Assembly: GCF_010550695.1 (NCBI RefSeq)
Contig: NZ_JAAGOB010000011.1
Location: 62,001-126,000 of the forward strand
DNA: 64,000 nt
Source of the DNA: Phytoactinopolyspora alkaliphila
GTDB lineage: Bacteria; Actinomycetota; Actinomycetes; Jiangellales; Jiangellaceae
Direction of reading: 5' to 3'
Each line of letters starts with the position of its first letter. Positions within the stretch are counted from its first letter, which is position 1. A program made the position numbers and the translations under genes. The notes below the pieces were generated by a model. The model was not told the origin of the DNA and did not search any database. It saw only the letters and a list, made by a program, of their open reading frames with translations. This document shows positions 45,972-54,785 of the stretch, in pieces.

Positions 45972-47338
45972 GACAGCGCCATCCGCTGGGCGACGGTGAG
46001 CGTACGCCAGGACAGTGTGTCGAAACCGATACCGTCGAAACCGTTGAGGCTCGACGAGACGCGGTTGTGCAAAGGCACCGTCCAGTACTCGGGAAGGGCT
46101 GCCGCTCCGGTCAGCGCACCGATCAGTGACCCGGCGCTGGCGCCGTTCGAGTCGGTGTCCCAGCCCCCGCTTACCACGAGCGTGATGGTGTGTGCGAAGT
46201 CGCCTTCCCCATAGGCGAGCGCCGCCACCAGGAGGGCCGTGTTGTTCAGCACGTGCACCCAGTGCAGGTTGCCGTACCGGCGTTCGATCGCGTCGACGGC
46301 GCGTTCGAAGTCCGCGTACGTCGCCGGCAGCTCCCGGGCGAACCGCACCGCCTCGGCGTACCGCGAACCCGGAGGCACCACGGACAGCCCGGCGTCGATC
46401 ACCTCGTCCACTGATGTGGCCACCATCGCCGCGGCGCACGCGGCGGCGATGAACATCTCCCCGTACACACCGCTGCGGGTGTGGCTGAGCACGGCGTCGC
46501 GCCAGGCCAGCTCCGCTGCCCGGGCTGGGTCACCGGGGAAGACCCACCCGAAGACGTCGCCGCGGATCTGCGCGCCGATCCAGTCCTGGAAGGGGTTATG
46601 CATTCGCGCGGTCTCTGGCGGTGTCAGGCCGAGGAGGAGGTTGCGGTAGGCGACCCGTTCCGCGGTGAACACCCGCCCGGCAGGAAGTTCCCCCAGCCAG
46701 GCAGCCCCGATGTCCTCAGAGGTCAGCCGGGCTCCATGCGCCTCGAGCAGGGACAGGTTGAGCATCGGGAAGTTGAGGTCGTCGTCCTCCGGCATGCCGT
46801 CGATGTTCTCCGCCAGGCTCGTCGGCGCGCTACGGCGGTTCCACGGCCACCGTCGCGCGACGTCGGAGGGCAGACCGCGGGCGGTGAACCAGCCGTCCAG
46901 CGGCCAGTTTCCGGTGGCCTCGAGGATCTCCCGGATGCCCCGGCGCGGGATCTTCTCCACCGGCTTGCCCAGCAGGCAGCCCGCCGCGCGGCCCAGCCAC
47001 GCCCCGTGGACCCGGTCGATGAAGTCGCCCGGAACCGGCCGCCGCTCCGCGGGTGTCGCCGAGTCCGGCGTCAGCGTCCGGATCCCGTCCAGGTCCGTGG
47101 GCTCCGTCGCGTCGAAGGGCGACGGGCGGCGGTCGATCTCGTCGAGCAGGTCCACCCCGAGCCGGCGCAGCGCCGGCGGCGCCGGCACGTCGGACGCACC
47201 GGTATGCCGCGGCTCAGGGTCTCCGCCCGACTCGGCCCACCGCGCACGCAGGTCCGCGACGTCCACATCGTCGTTCTCCGCGCGTTGCAAGGCGTGCCCC
47301 ACCAGATCTTCCGGCTGCACCCACGTCAGTCGGATCAT
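45968..47338 (-). CDS. ADP-ribosylglycohydrolase family protein A (EDDD/WDTDSN type)
   Basis: A 456-residue protein with an extra N-terminal region of about 105 residues that has no recognised domain. The hydrolase fold begins VHGAWLGRAAGCLLGKPVEKI. The usual N-terminal metal motif TDDT is replaced by MPEDDDLNF, while the C-terminal motif is intact as GGWDTDSNGASAGSLIGAL, the form seen in a distinct DraG subfamily. The family cleaves N- or O-linked (ADP-)ribosyl bonds with two magnesium ions. It is fourth in a run of four such genes and overlaps the previous one and ribokinase by ATGA. The substrate is unknown. Confidence 0.9.
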   Translation of the reverse strand: MIRLTWVQPEDLVGHALQRAENDDVDVADLRARWAESGGDPEPRHTGASDVPAPPALRRLGVDLLDEIDRRPSPFDATEPTDLDGIRTLTPDSATPAERRPVPGDFIDRVHGAWLGRAAGCLLGKPVEKIPRRGIREILEATGNWPLDGWFTARGLPSDVARRWPWNRRSAPTSLAENIDGMPEDDDLNFPMLNLSLLEAHGARLTSEDIGAAWLGELPAGRVFTAERVAYRNLLLGLTPPETARMHNPFQDWIGAQIRGDVFGWVFPGDPARAAELAWRDAVLSHTRSGVYGEMFIAAACAAAMVATSVDEVIDAGLSVVPPGSRYAEAVRFARELPATYADFERAVDAIERRYGNLHWVHVLNNTALLVAALAYGEGDFAHTITLVVSGGWDTDSNGASAGSLIGALTGAAALPEYWTVPLHNRVSSSLNGFDGIGFDTLSWRTLTVAQRMALS

Positions 47339-48486
47339 TCGGTCAGCTCCCGGAACCGGCTGTCGGCTACTGCGCGCCGAGCCAGGTCGGCGGCGCGAAT
47401 CTCCATGGTCACCTGGGCCAACCGTTCACCGGGCTCCACCAGGTCGATCCGGCTTGCCCGCGCCACCTCGTCGGCCAGGGCATGCGGAACGGCCGCCCTC
47501 CCGCCCATGGCACCCGCGATGGCCCCTGCCATCGACGCGATCGAGTCCGAGTCACGGCCGTAGTTGACCCCGCCGAGCACCGCGTCGCGCCATTCGCCAC
47601 CACTGATCACCAGCATCCCCAGCGCGACCGGCAGCTCCTCGATACTGTGCAGCCGGCTCGGTCTGCGCGCACCCAGCCCCTGGTCCCGGTAGTCTTCACC
47701 CACCGTGTCGTAGGCGCGCATCGCCTTGCGCAGCTGGCCCGACTCGATCGCCTCCGACCAGTGCCGAGCCCCCGACGCGGCGTCTACCACGGCCTCGATG
47801 GCCGCGCGCGTGCCGTCCTTGGCCAGGCGCAGCGCCACCGCGACGACATCGTCCACGCTCGCACCGTGCCGGGCAGCCTCCGCCACGCACGCGGCGAGCA
47901 CTCCTGCCGCCTCCCGGCCGTACGACGACTGGTGCGCACCGGCGATGTCGATCGCCTCCGCATAAGCGGCGTCGGGGTCCGCCGCGTTCACGATACCGAC
48001 CGGTGCCACATACATCGCGGCGCCGCAGTTCACCGCATTGCCGACACCCGCCTCACGTGGATCGGCATGCCCCCAGTGCAGCCGCAACGCCATGTACTTC
48101 TCGGCCAGGAACACCCGCTGCAAAGGCAGCGCCTCCGCCTCGAGCTCGGGGATCCACACCGACTTGCCGATCATCAGCGGCACGAGCCGCTCGGCGACGT
48201 CGTAGGCGCCCAGATGTGATCTCGCCTGGCTGTAGACCTCCACCAGCAGGTGGATCATGAGAGTGTCGTCGGTGATGTGGCCGTCGCCCTTGTGATACGG
48301 AGCGATGGGCCGCGCCGTGCGCCAGTTTTCGTAGTACGGCGGCACGATCCCCTCGACCCAGCCACCCCAGCGATCCCGGATCTGGGCCGGAGACCAGCCT
48401 TCGGTCGCACCTCCGAGGGCATCGCCGACGGCCGCCCCCAGCAGGCATCCGACCGACCTGTCGACCAACCCGGATTCAGTGCTCAC
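47335..48486 (-). CDS. ADP-ribosylglycohydrolase family protein B (TDDT/DSDS type)
   Basis: A 383-residue protein with the standard fold: VGCLLGAAVGDALGGATEG at about residues 11-29, the metal motif GHITDDTLM near 87-95, GNAVNCGAAMYVAP, and the C-terminal GGVNYGRDSDSIASMAGAIAGAMGG. The final aspartates are in RDSDS rather than DTDT but keep the acidic pair. This is the member best suited to be catalytically active besides D. It overlaps hydrolase C by 11 bases and hydrolase A by ATGA. A role in hydrolysing an imported riboside is inferred from the neighbouring ABC importer and ribokinase. Confidence 0.92.
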   Translation of the reverse strand: MSTESGLVDRSVGCLLGAAVGDALGGATEGWSPAQIRDRWGGWVEGIVPPYYENWRTARPIAPYHKGDGHITDDTLMIHLLVEVYSQARSHLGAYDVAERLVPLMIGKSVWIPELEAEALPLQRVFLAEKYMALRLHWGHADPREAGVGNAVNCGAAMYVAPVGIVNAADPDAAYAEAIDIAGAHQSSYGREAAGVLAACVAEAARHGASVDDVVAVALRLAKDGTRAAIEAVVDAASGARHWSEAIESGQLRKAMRAYDTVGEDYRDQGLGARRPSRLHSIEELPVALGMLVISGGEWRDAVLGGVNYGRDSDSIASMAGAIAGAMGGRAAVPHALADEVARASRIDLVEPGERLAQVTMEIRAADLARRAVADSRFRELTE

Positions 48487-49558
48487 CTACGTGTCCTTTC
48501 ATCAGTTCCATGACATCAGCACCGGCAAGCTCCGGTGCGCAACACCCGGCCAGGACGCGGCAACGGCCGGTCCAGCTCTCCGGGAACGCCCCCGCGCCGC
48601 GCACCGCGCCCACCAGCGCACCGGCGAGTCCCGGCGCGCTGTCGGCCAGCGACGGAAGACAAGCAGCCGCGGTGACCGCCTCGATCGGCGGGCCACCACA
48701 GCGGATCGACACCTCGGCCAGCGCCGCCGCCACAGCCACCGTCTGCGCGGCGGCCGTACCGTAGCTGTACACCCGGTCGACCATCTCGTCGAGCAGCGGC
48801 ACCGCCTCGGCAGGTGAGCCCGCGCCGTCGACAGCCGTCAGCGCGCGCCGAACGTTCCGCCCGATCAGCGTCGCCTCCGGCAGTTCGGCCAGCAGGGCAT
48901 CTCGTGGCAGATCCGTTGGGGTAGCGATGGTGCGGGCGATGGTGCGGGCGACGGCACGTGCGGCCAGGACGCCGTCGCCGGCGTTGGTCACCTCGGCGTC
49001 CCACTGCGCGACCTCGGCCGCCTCGTCCGGGGAGGGGAACCAGGCGCCGATGGCGACGGCGCGGACAGCCGCGGCGTCGTCGAAGTGGTGCGGATTCTCG
49101 TATCCCGTCCGGGGCGGCCGGGCACCGCGACGCAGGGCGTCGGCGGCCGTGGCCACACTGATCCTCCCGCGGGGCAGGCGCCCGGCGGCAACGGCATCGA
49201 TCCAGGCGGCGTGGACGTCGTCACGGGTCGGACCCGGGCCGGCCGCCCTCAGCCAGGTGAGCGTCCACGCGGCCCACTCGGCGTCGTCGCTCGGCCCGAA
49301 CCGCAGCGGCCCTGGATCCTGGTTCAGCGCGAAGGCCACCGGCAGCGACGTGACCGACTGCGTCTCCGCGAAGGTGTCCAGCTCGCGCCGCAGCCGCCGG
49401 GTCCAGGACGGCAGGAGTTGCGAGCGATGCTGGCGGGCCGGCCAGCCGGCGGCGTCGCCGATGGCGAGTCCGAGCAACGCCCCGTCCCGTCCGTTGCGTC
49501 CTGCAGAGCGAGCGCCATGACCCTCACTCTGCAGGACGCTGCGGTGATCGTCGGTCAT
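48476..49558 (-). CDS. ADP-ribosylglycohydrolase family protein C, divergent
   Basis: A 360-residue member starting at the ATG overlapping the stop of hydrolase D. The fold entry is RDGALLGLAIGDAAGWPARQH near residues 23-43. The N-terminal metal motif is altered to FGPSDDAEW, and the C-terminal region that should carry the DxDT pair reads PSLADSAPGLAGALVGAV, without the aspartate ladder. It may therefore be inactive or structural, perhaps a partner subunit, or may bind metal differently. The C-terminus contains a cysteine pair (GCCAPEL). It is translated in overlap with its neighbours, so it is retained under selection in the operon. Confidence 0.85.
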   Translation of the reverse strand: MTDDHRSVLQSEGHGARSAGRNGRDGALLGLAIGDAAGWPARQHRSQLLPSWTRRLRRELDTFAETQSVTSLPVAFALNQDPGPLRFGPSDDAEWAAWTLTWLRAAGPGPTRDDVHAAWIDAVAAGRLPRGRISVATAADALRRGARPPRTGYENPHHFDDAAAVRAVAIGAWFPSPDEAAEVAQWDAEVTNAGDGVLAARAVARTIARTIATPTDLPRDALLAELPEATLIGRNVRRALTAVDGAGSPAEAVPLLDEMVDRVYSYGTAAAQTVAVAAALAEVSIRCGGPPIEAVTAAACLPSLADSAPGLAGALVGAVRGAGAFPESWTGRCRVLAGCCAPELAGADVMELMKGHVGEH

Positions 49559-50499
49559 GACGCCCTCTCCACGAGCTGTGCTGCCAGATCTGCCAGGTGC
49601 AGGCCCGCCACGACCTCTCCGAGGCAGCGGCCGGTCACCGGCCCGATGTCCGCCCACTCCGGCGGGATGGCGGTGAATCCGCAGTGCGCCCCGGCCAGCG
49701 CACCGGCGATCGCCGCCGTGGTGTCGGCGTCACGGCCCATCGAAACCGCCCGCGGCACGGCGCTGAACGAGCCCTTCTCGGCCACGAAGGCGCCGAATGC
49801 GAGACCGGCCGCTTCGGGGCCGAGATCGGTCCACGGATACCTGTGGGCCACCAACGCGTCGAGAAGCGAGCTCACCTCTCCCCCCGTCGCGACGGCGGTA
49901 CGCAGAGCGCTCGCTGTCCACGACGAGTCCGGGACGACGGCCAACCCGGCCTCGACGGCCCGCTCGACGCCCGCGCCGGACATCGCCGCCGCCACGGCGG
50001 CCGCCACCGCCTGACCGGCGTACACGCCCTCGCCGGCGTGGCTGACCGCGCCGTCGACGGCGGCCAGCCGGGCCGCCTCCGCCGGGTCCCCGGCGGCGAA
50101 CACCCCATGAACCGCGGCTCGCATCGCCAGGCCGTCGCTCCACGAGTGAAGGTGCTCGCCACTGGCCGGCGGGCGGAGGCCCGCCCGCAGGTTCTCCACG
50201 GTGCCGAGCTCGCTGAACCCGGCACCCGGGAAACCGCCCGCGCGCCCGGCCAGGTGCTCGATCCAGGCGTCGGCCACGTGGTCACTGGTCAGCGCCGATC
50301 CGTGCCGAAGCAGCAGCAGTGCGCTGAACGCCGCGTACTCGGTGTCGTCGGTGCCTGACCGGGCGTCGGTGAGGAAGCCCGTCACCGGGCCCCAACGCTC
50401 CATAATCGCCTCGGCCGTCATGTTCTCGGCCGGTGCTCCCATGGCGTCACCGACGGCCAGGCCCACCAGGCAGCCGCGTGCTCGTTCGGAGAGACTCAC
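49555..50499 (-). CDS. ADP-ribosylglycohydrolase family protein D (canonical)
   Basis: A 314-residue member with the best-preserved motifs: ARGCLVGLAVGDAMGAPAENM near residues 6-26, GTDDTEYAAFSALLLL near 50-65, AVSHAGEGVYAGQAVAAAVAAA, and the C-terminal SMGRDADTTAAIAGALAGAHCG. The length is the usual one for DraG-like hydrolases, so it is the strongest candidate for an active (ADP-)ribosyl glycohydrolase. It is first of the four paralogues, directly behind the binding-protein gene (ATGA overlap). The four genes differ strongly in sequence, which argues for long-standing specialisation rather than recent duplication. Confidence 0.94.
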   Translation of the reverse strand: MSLSERARGCLVGLAVGDAMGAPAENMTAEAIMERWGPVTGFLTDARSGTDDTEYAAFSALLLLRHGSALTSDHVADAWIEHLAGRAGGFPGAGFSELGTVENLRAGLRPPASGEHLHSWSDGLAMRAAVHGVFAAGDPAEAARLAAVDGAVSHAGEGVYAGQAVAAAVAAAMSGAGVERAVEAGLAVVPDSSWTASALRTAVATGGEVSSLLDALVAHRYPWTDLGPEAAGLAFGAFVAEKGSFSAVPRAVSMGRDADTTAAIAGALAGAHCGFTAIPPEWADIGPVTGRCLGEVVAGLHLADLAAQLVERAS

Positions 50500-51842
50500 C
50501 GGTGGTAGCGCTCCAAGATGCCGTTGCCCTCCTCGGTGAGCTGGGCACCGAGGTCGTCGAGCGTGATCTGGTCACTGAAGTACTCCTGCATTGCCGGGTT
50601 GGCGACCTTGGACTTCCACTCCTCGAACCCCTTGACCAGCTGGAAGGGTGCGATCTCAAGCGTGTCGGCCGTGGAGATGGCGATGTCCCAGCCCGTCTCC
50701 GGGTCGTTGAGCTCCGGCGCGGTGACCGCTTCCTGGCTGGTCGGCAGCAGCCAGTCGCCGGCCGCCAGCTTCACCTGGTTCTCCGCGCTGAGGAAGTACT
50801 CGGTGAACGCCACCGCCTCCTCGGGGTACTCGGTGTCTGCCGACACGGACAGCGTCTGAGCGACGGCGCCCTGGGCCTGAGTCTCTCCCTCGAGTGCCGG
50901 CAGCGTCACCCATTCGAAGCCGTCCGGACCTTGCTCGATGAGCTGCTGGCGCAGCCAGATGGCACCCGGGAGCATCGCGTACTGACCGTCGAAGAAGGCC
51001 GGCAGCGCATCGGTCGAGGACATGCCGACGCCGTCCGGCGCGGCCGACTCGTCGTCGTACATCATCTGGTGGATCCGGCTGATCACCTGGCTCTCGGCGT
51101 CGCCGAACACCGCGGTGGCCTCCCCGGCCGGATCGGTGAAGAAGTCGGCGCCGAAGTTGCGCGAGAGATTCAGGATCCGGTTGGCCGGCGACTTCAGTGG
51201 AAAGACGACACCGTATCGGTCATCCGTGGTCAACTGGCCGGCCACGTCGGCGAACTCGTCCCACGTCCACGGCTCGTCGATGGTCGGCAGCTCAATGCCT
51301 TCGTCCGCGAGGATCGTCGCGTTGGCGAAGATCACCTGGGACTCCTGCAGGAACGGGACGCCATAGACGCCGCCGTCGTAGGTGACCGTGTCCCAGGCAC
51401 CTTCCCGGATGTCGGACCGGATCTCGTCGGACAGGTACTCGTTGAGGTCCAGCACGTTCCCGCGGTCGGAGAACTCTTGCAGCGTGGTGGACTCGTAGTG
51501 GAAGACGTCCGGTGCGGTCCCGCCTTCGAAGGAAGTCAGCAGCTGGTCGTTGACGTTGTTCCAGTCCCCCTGCAGCAACTCCACCTGGATGTTGGGGTGC
51601 TCCTCGTTCCAGGCTTCCACGATCTCCTCGTTCGCTTCCACGGACGCGGTCTGCCAGGCCAGCGTCTGGAACGTCAGGGTGATCGGCTCTTCCGGCTCCT
51701 CCACCTCGCCCGGCGTGGCGGCACCGCCGTCCTCGTCGGAGCTGTCGGCGTCGTCACCTCCGCAGGCGGTGAGAAGCAACGCCGCGGCGGCCACGACAGC
51801 CCCGGCCAGCCGCGCTGGCGTGGTCACTCTTCTGATGGTCAT
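50496..51842 (-). CDS. ABC sugar transporter substrate-binding lipoprotein
   Basis: A 448-residue extracellular solute-binding protein, family 1. A lipoprotein signal peptide ends in the lipobox LLLTAC with C27 as the lipidated residue, followed by a Gly/Asp/Glu-rich linker. The mature part shows ITLTFQTLAWQ, VEAWNEEHPNIQVELLQGDW, FEGGTAPDVFHYESTTLQEFSDRG, GVPFLQESQVIFANATIL and EEAVAFTEYFLSAENQ, all typical of carbohydrate-binding proteins. No ATPase gene is in the operon; a shared MsiK-type ATPase elsewhere is usual in actinomycetes. The ligand is unknown; it is probably the riboside or oligosaccharide processed by the downstream hydrolases. Confidence 0.94.
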   Translation of the reverse strand: MTIRRVTTPARLAGAVVAAAALLLTACGGDDADSSDEDGGAATPGEVEEPEEPITLTFQTLAWQTASVEANEEIVEAWNEEHPNIQVELLQGDWNNVNDQLLTSFEGGTAPDVFHYESTTLQEFSDRGNVLDLNEYLSDEIRSDIREGAWDTVTYDGGVYGVPFLQESQVIFANATILADEGIELPTIDEPWTWDEFADVAGQLTTDDRYGVVFPLKSPANRILNLSRNFGADFFTDPAGEATAVFGDAESQVISRIHQMMYDDESAAPDGVGMSSTDALPAFFDGQYAMLPGAIWLRQQLIEQGPDGFEWVTLPALEGETQAQGAVAQTLSVSADTEYPEEAVAFTEYFLSAENQVKLAAGDWLLPTSQEAVTAPELNDPETGWDIAISTADTLEIAPFQLVKGFEEWKSKVANPAMQEYFSDQITLDDLGAQLTEEGNGILERYHR

Positions 51843-51885
51843 GCTCGTCTCCTCGTCGTTGAGTGTTGCCGAGACCCGTGCGGCC

Positions 51886-52722
51886 TCATGACTTGACGGC
51901 TCCGCCCAGCAGCCCGCCGGTGAGGCGCCGCTGCATGAAGGCGAAGAAGATCAGGCTGGGAATGGTCGCGACGAGCGACGCCGCGGCCAACGGCCCGAGC
52001 CGGGCCACTCCCTCGGCGCCGATGAACTTCACCAGCGTCAGCGAGAGCGTCTGCAGATCCGGATCACGGATCAGTACCAAGGCGAACAGGAACTCGTTCC
52101 AGGCCGAGACGAACGCGAACAGGCCCGCCGCGACGACGCCGGGCGCCAGGAGCGGAGCGATGACGTCCTTCAGCGCCCGGGCCTTGCTCGCGCCGTCCAT
52201 CGCGGCCGCCTCTTCCAGCTCGTAGGGGATGCTGGCGACATAACTGCGTAGCATCCACAGCGCGAACGGCATGCTCCACACCACGTAGACGATGATCAGC
52301 CCGAGCCTGCTGTCGTAGAGCCCGAAATTGCGCAGCAGCAGGAACAGCGGAATGATCACCAGCACCCACGGGAAGATCTGACTGAGCAGGACCCAGACGA
52401 TCGTCGCTCGGCTGACCACGGAGCGATAGCGCGCCATCACGTACCCGGCCGGTATGGAGAGGAAGACGGTGAGGACCGCCGACACACTGGACACGAACGC
52501 CGTGTTCACGATCGATCTCACGATCGGCTGCTCGCTGAACGCGGCCCGGAAGTTGTCGAAGGTCGGGGCGTCCGGGATGATCGTCGGGTCGATCAGCGCC
52601 AGTTCCTGCGGCGTCTTGAGCGACGTCGAGATCAGCCAGAACAGCGGGAAGGCGAGAAACACCAGGTAGGCGCCGAGCGCCAGGTGCTTGAGCGTGCTCG
52701 CGAGCGGGCGCGGCCGGTCCAT
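51886..52722 (-). CDS. ABC sugar transporter permease, MalG-like
   Basis: A 278-residue inner-membrane permease with six hydrophobic segments. The conserved EAA loop that docks the ATPase reads ELEEAAAMDGASKARALKDVIAPLLAPG. The C-terminus (MQRRLTGGLLGGAVKS) is the classic ending of MalG-type carbohydrate permeases. The internal ATG at 52722 overlaps the stop of the upstream permease by one base (TGATG). The longer frame upstream is Arg/Gly-rich shadow sequence. It forms the membrane channel with the gene at 52722-53660 and works with the binding lipoprotein, whose start is 43 bases downstream. Confidence 0.95.
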   Translation of the reverse strand: MDRPRPLASTLKHLALGAYLVFLAFPLFWLISTSLKTPQELALIDPTIIPDAPTFDNFRAAFSEQPIVRSIVNTAFVSSVSAVLTVFLSIPAGYVMARYRSVVSRATIVWVLLSQIFPWVLVIIPLFLLLRNFGLYDSRLGLIIVYVVWSMPFALWMLRSYVASIPYELEEAAAMDGASKARALKDVIAPLLAPGVVAAGLFAFVSAWNEFLFALVLIRDPDLQTLSLTLVKFIGAEGVARLGPLAAASLVATIPSLIFFAFMQRRLTGGLLGGAVKS

Positions 52723-53660
52723 CAGTTCTTCGCCTCCTTCATTCGCCGGATCAGGTAGAAGACGACGAAGACCGCGATCACGAGCACCATCGCGTTGCCG
52801 AGCGCTGCGGCATAGCCGTAATTGCCGTACCGGAAGGCCTCCTCGTAGGCGAACAGCAGCGGCAGCCGCGTGGCCCCGCCGGGCCCTCCCTCGGTCAGCA
52901 CGTACACCAGGCCGAAGGAGTTGAAGTTCCAGATGAAGTCGAGCGTGGTCATCGCGGTGACGACGGGCGCGATCGCCGGCCACGTCACATTCTTGAACCT
53001 GTTCCACGCACCGGCGCCGTCCATCGAGGCCGCCTCGTGCAATTCCTTCGAGACGCTCTGCAGCCCGGCCAGCAGGACCACAGTGGTCTGGGGCATGCCG
53101 GCCCATACCCCGACCAGGATCACCGCGGGCAGCGCGAGTGAGAAGTCCGAGAGCCAGTCGATGTTCCGGTCGATGATGCCGACATCGGTGAGCACGCTGT
53201 TGGCCAGGCCTGCGTTCGGGTGGTAGACGAGTCGCCACATGATGCCGATCACCACCGGCGGCATCGCCCACGGCACCAGCGCGAGCGTCCGGGCCAGCCA
53301 GCGCAGCCGGATCTTCTGGTTGAGCAGCAGAGCCAGCCCGAGGCTGGCGAAGAATTGCAGGATGGTGACCGAGAATGCCCAGATCAGGCCCACGCGGAAC
53401 GATTCCCAGAAGTAGCTGTCGCCCAGCAGGTCCCGGTAGTTCTCCAGGCCGGTGAAGGTGGTCTCGGTGTTCCGCCCCGCACGGGCGTCGGTGAACCCGA
53501 GGTAGATGCCGCGCAACAGCGGGTAAAGGCTGAAGATCACCACCGGGATCAGCGCCGGCACAGCAAGGAACAGACCGTCGCGGTCCAGCCCGAGGAAGCT
53601 GCGCCGCGGGCGCGGCGACCCCTTCGCCGACGATGCACGCGGGGGCGCGAGCAGACTCAT
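52722..53660 (-). CDS. ABC sugar transporter permease, MalF-like
   Basis: A 312-residue inner-membrane permease. The N-terminus is basic and cytosolic (ASSAKGSPRPRRSFLG), followed by FLAVPALIPVVIFSLYPLLRGIYLGFTD and GLENYRDLLGD, both standard in MalF/UgpA permeases. The EAA loop is ELHEAASMDGAGAWNRFKNVTWPAIAP, and FNSFGLVYVLTEGGP is also conserved. The ATG at 53660 overlaps the lacI stop by four bases, so the regulator and importer are translated from one message. Confidence 0.95.
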   Translation of the reverse strand: MSLLAPPRASSAKGSPRPRRSFLGLDRDGLFLAVPALIPVVIFSLYPLLRGIYLGFTDARAGRNTETTFTGLENYRDLLGDSYFWESFRVGLIWAFSVTILQFFASLGLALLLNQKIRLRWLARTLALVPWAMPPVVIGIMWRLVYHPNAGLANSVLTDVGIIDRNIDWLSDFSLALPAVILVGVWAGMPQTTVVLLAGLQSVSKELHEAASMDGAGAWNRFKNVTWPAIAPVVTAMTTLDFIWNFNSFGLVYVLTEGGPGGATRLPLLFAYEEAFRYGNYGYAAALGNAMVLVIAVFVVFYLIRRMKEAKN

Positions 53661-54670
53661 TCGGACACCTCCACCGTGCTCTGCCGGACCGTCAGCGACG
53701 GCGGGACGGTCACCCGCTGGGCCGGTTCTGTCCCGCCGTGCAGTCTGGCCAGCAGCATCTCGGCGGCGATGCCGCCACGCTCCCGCGACCCGAGCGAGAC
53801 GCTGGTGAGCGGCGGGAAGCTGGTCTCGGCGAGGGTCGTGTCGTCCATGCCCGCCACCTGCACGTCGCCAGGGATCGATCGCCCCGCCGAGCGCAGCGCA
53901 TGCATCGCTCCCAGCGCGATCAGGTCGTTGGCACCGAAGACTGCGTCGACGTCGGTGCGGGCGAGGATCCGCTCGGTGGCCGCCTGCCCGGCCGCCACCT
54001 GGAAGTCCCCGACCTCCACGAGCAGCTCGTCGACCTCGAGCCCGCACGCTCGCAGACCTTCCCGGTAGCCGGCGTAGCGCGCGTGCCCGGGAACGGTGTC
54101 GGCCGGGCCGTTCACGAAGGCGATCCGGCGCGCCCCGCCCGCGTAGAGGTGCTCTACAGCGAGCCGAGCACCCTGACGCGAGTCGGTCCGTACGTTGTCC
54201 ACCCCCACGTGGTCGGGAAGCTGCCCGATGACGACCACCGGCACCGCGGGAGAACGCAGCGCTTCGATGTGGCGGTCGGTGACCCGGATGGGGCACAAGA
54301 TCAGGCCGTCGACGTATTTCTGCGCCAGGCTCTCCAGCACGTCGATCTCGTCCTGCACGTCGGCCGCGGTGGCATGCAGTAACAGGCGGTAGCCGTCCTC
54401 ACGCAACCGCGGCTGGATCTCTCGCACCATGGCGAGGTAGGCGGCGTTGCCGATGTCCTCCATCGCGAAGGCGATCTGCCCGGTCTGCTGCGTCTTCAGC
54501 GACTGCGCGACCGCACTGGGCACGTAGCCCACCTGCTTGACGGCGGCCCTCACCTTGGCCACCATCTCGGGGTTCGAAGTGTTGCCGTTCAGCGCACGCG
54601 ACACCGACGAGATCGACACGCCCGCCGCCTTGGCGACTTGGTGAATCGTGGGCCTGGACGACATGGCCAT
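53657..54670 (-). CDS. LacI-family transcriptional regulator of the riboside-type operon
   Basis: A 337-residue repressor. The N-terminal helix-turn-helix (TIHQVAKAAGVSISSVSRALNG, residues 8-29) is followed by the hinge AQSLKTQQTGQIAFAMEDIGN. A periplasmic-binding-like effector domain shows GVDNVRTDSRQGARLAVEHL, FGANDLIALGAMHAL and VQVAGMDDTTLAE. Two exact palindromes GGAAACGTTTCC lie just upstream, which fits autoregulation of the operon. The effector is probably the imported sugar or riboside, unknown here. The ATG at 54670 (or ATG two codons later, MSSRP) opens the 13-gene leftward operon. Confidence 0.94.
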   Translation of the reverse strand: MAMSSRPTIHQVAKAAGVSISSVSRALNGNTSNPEMVAKVRAAVKQVGYVPSAVAQSLKTQQTGQIAFAMEDIGNAAYLAMVREIQPRLREDGYRLLLHATAADVQDEIDVLESLAQKYVDGLILCPIRVTDRHIEALRSPAVPVVVIGQLPDHVGVDNVRTDSRQGARLAVEHLYAGGARRIAFVNGPADTVPGHARYAGYREGLRACGLEVDELLVEVGDFQVAAGQAATERILARTDVDAVFGANDLIALGAMHALRSAGRSIPGDVQVAGMDDTTLAETSFPPLTSVSLGSRERGGIAAEMLLARLHGGTEPAQRVTVPPSLTVRQSTVEVSE

Positions 54671-54688
54671 CTTCGCGGACCTCCGGCT

Positions 54689-54700
54689 GGAAACGTTTCC
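54689..54700. promoter_or_regulatory. LacI-type operator palindrome 1
   Basis: A perfect 12-base palindrome GGAAACGTTTCC, 18 bases upstream of the lacI start. It has the central CG and the form expected of LacI/GalR-family operators. Confidence 0.85.
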
Positions 54701-54722
54701 GAGTCATCCGGTGTTTCCGGTG

Positions 54723-54734
54723 GGAAACGTTTCC
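54723..54734. promoter_or_regulatory. LacI-type operator palindrome 2
   Basis: A second exact copy of GGAAACGTTTCC, centred 34 bases from the first, about three helical turns. The pair in one short gap suggests cooperative autorepression of the operon. Confidence 0.85.
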
Positions 54735-54785
54735 GGGTATCCACACATTGAAAAGGCCCGACACCTCGATGTCAAGGATCCGTCA

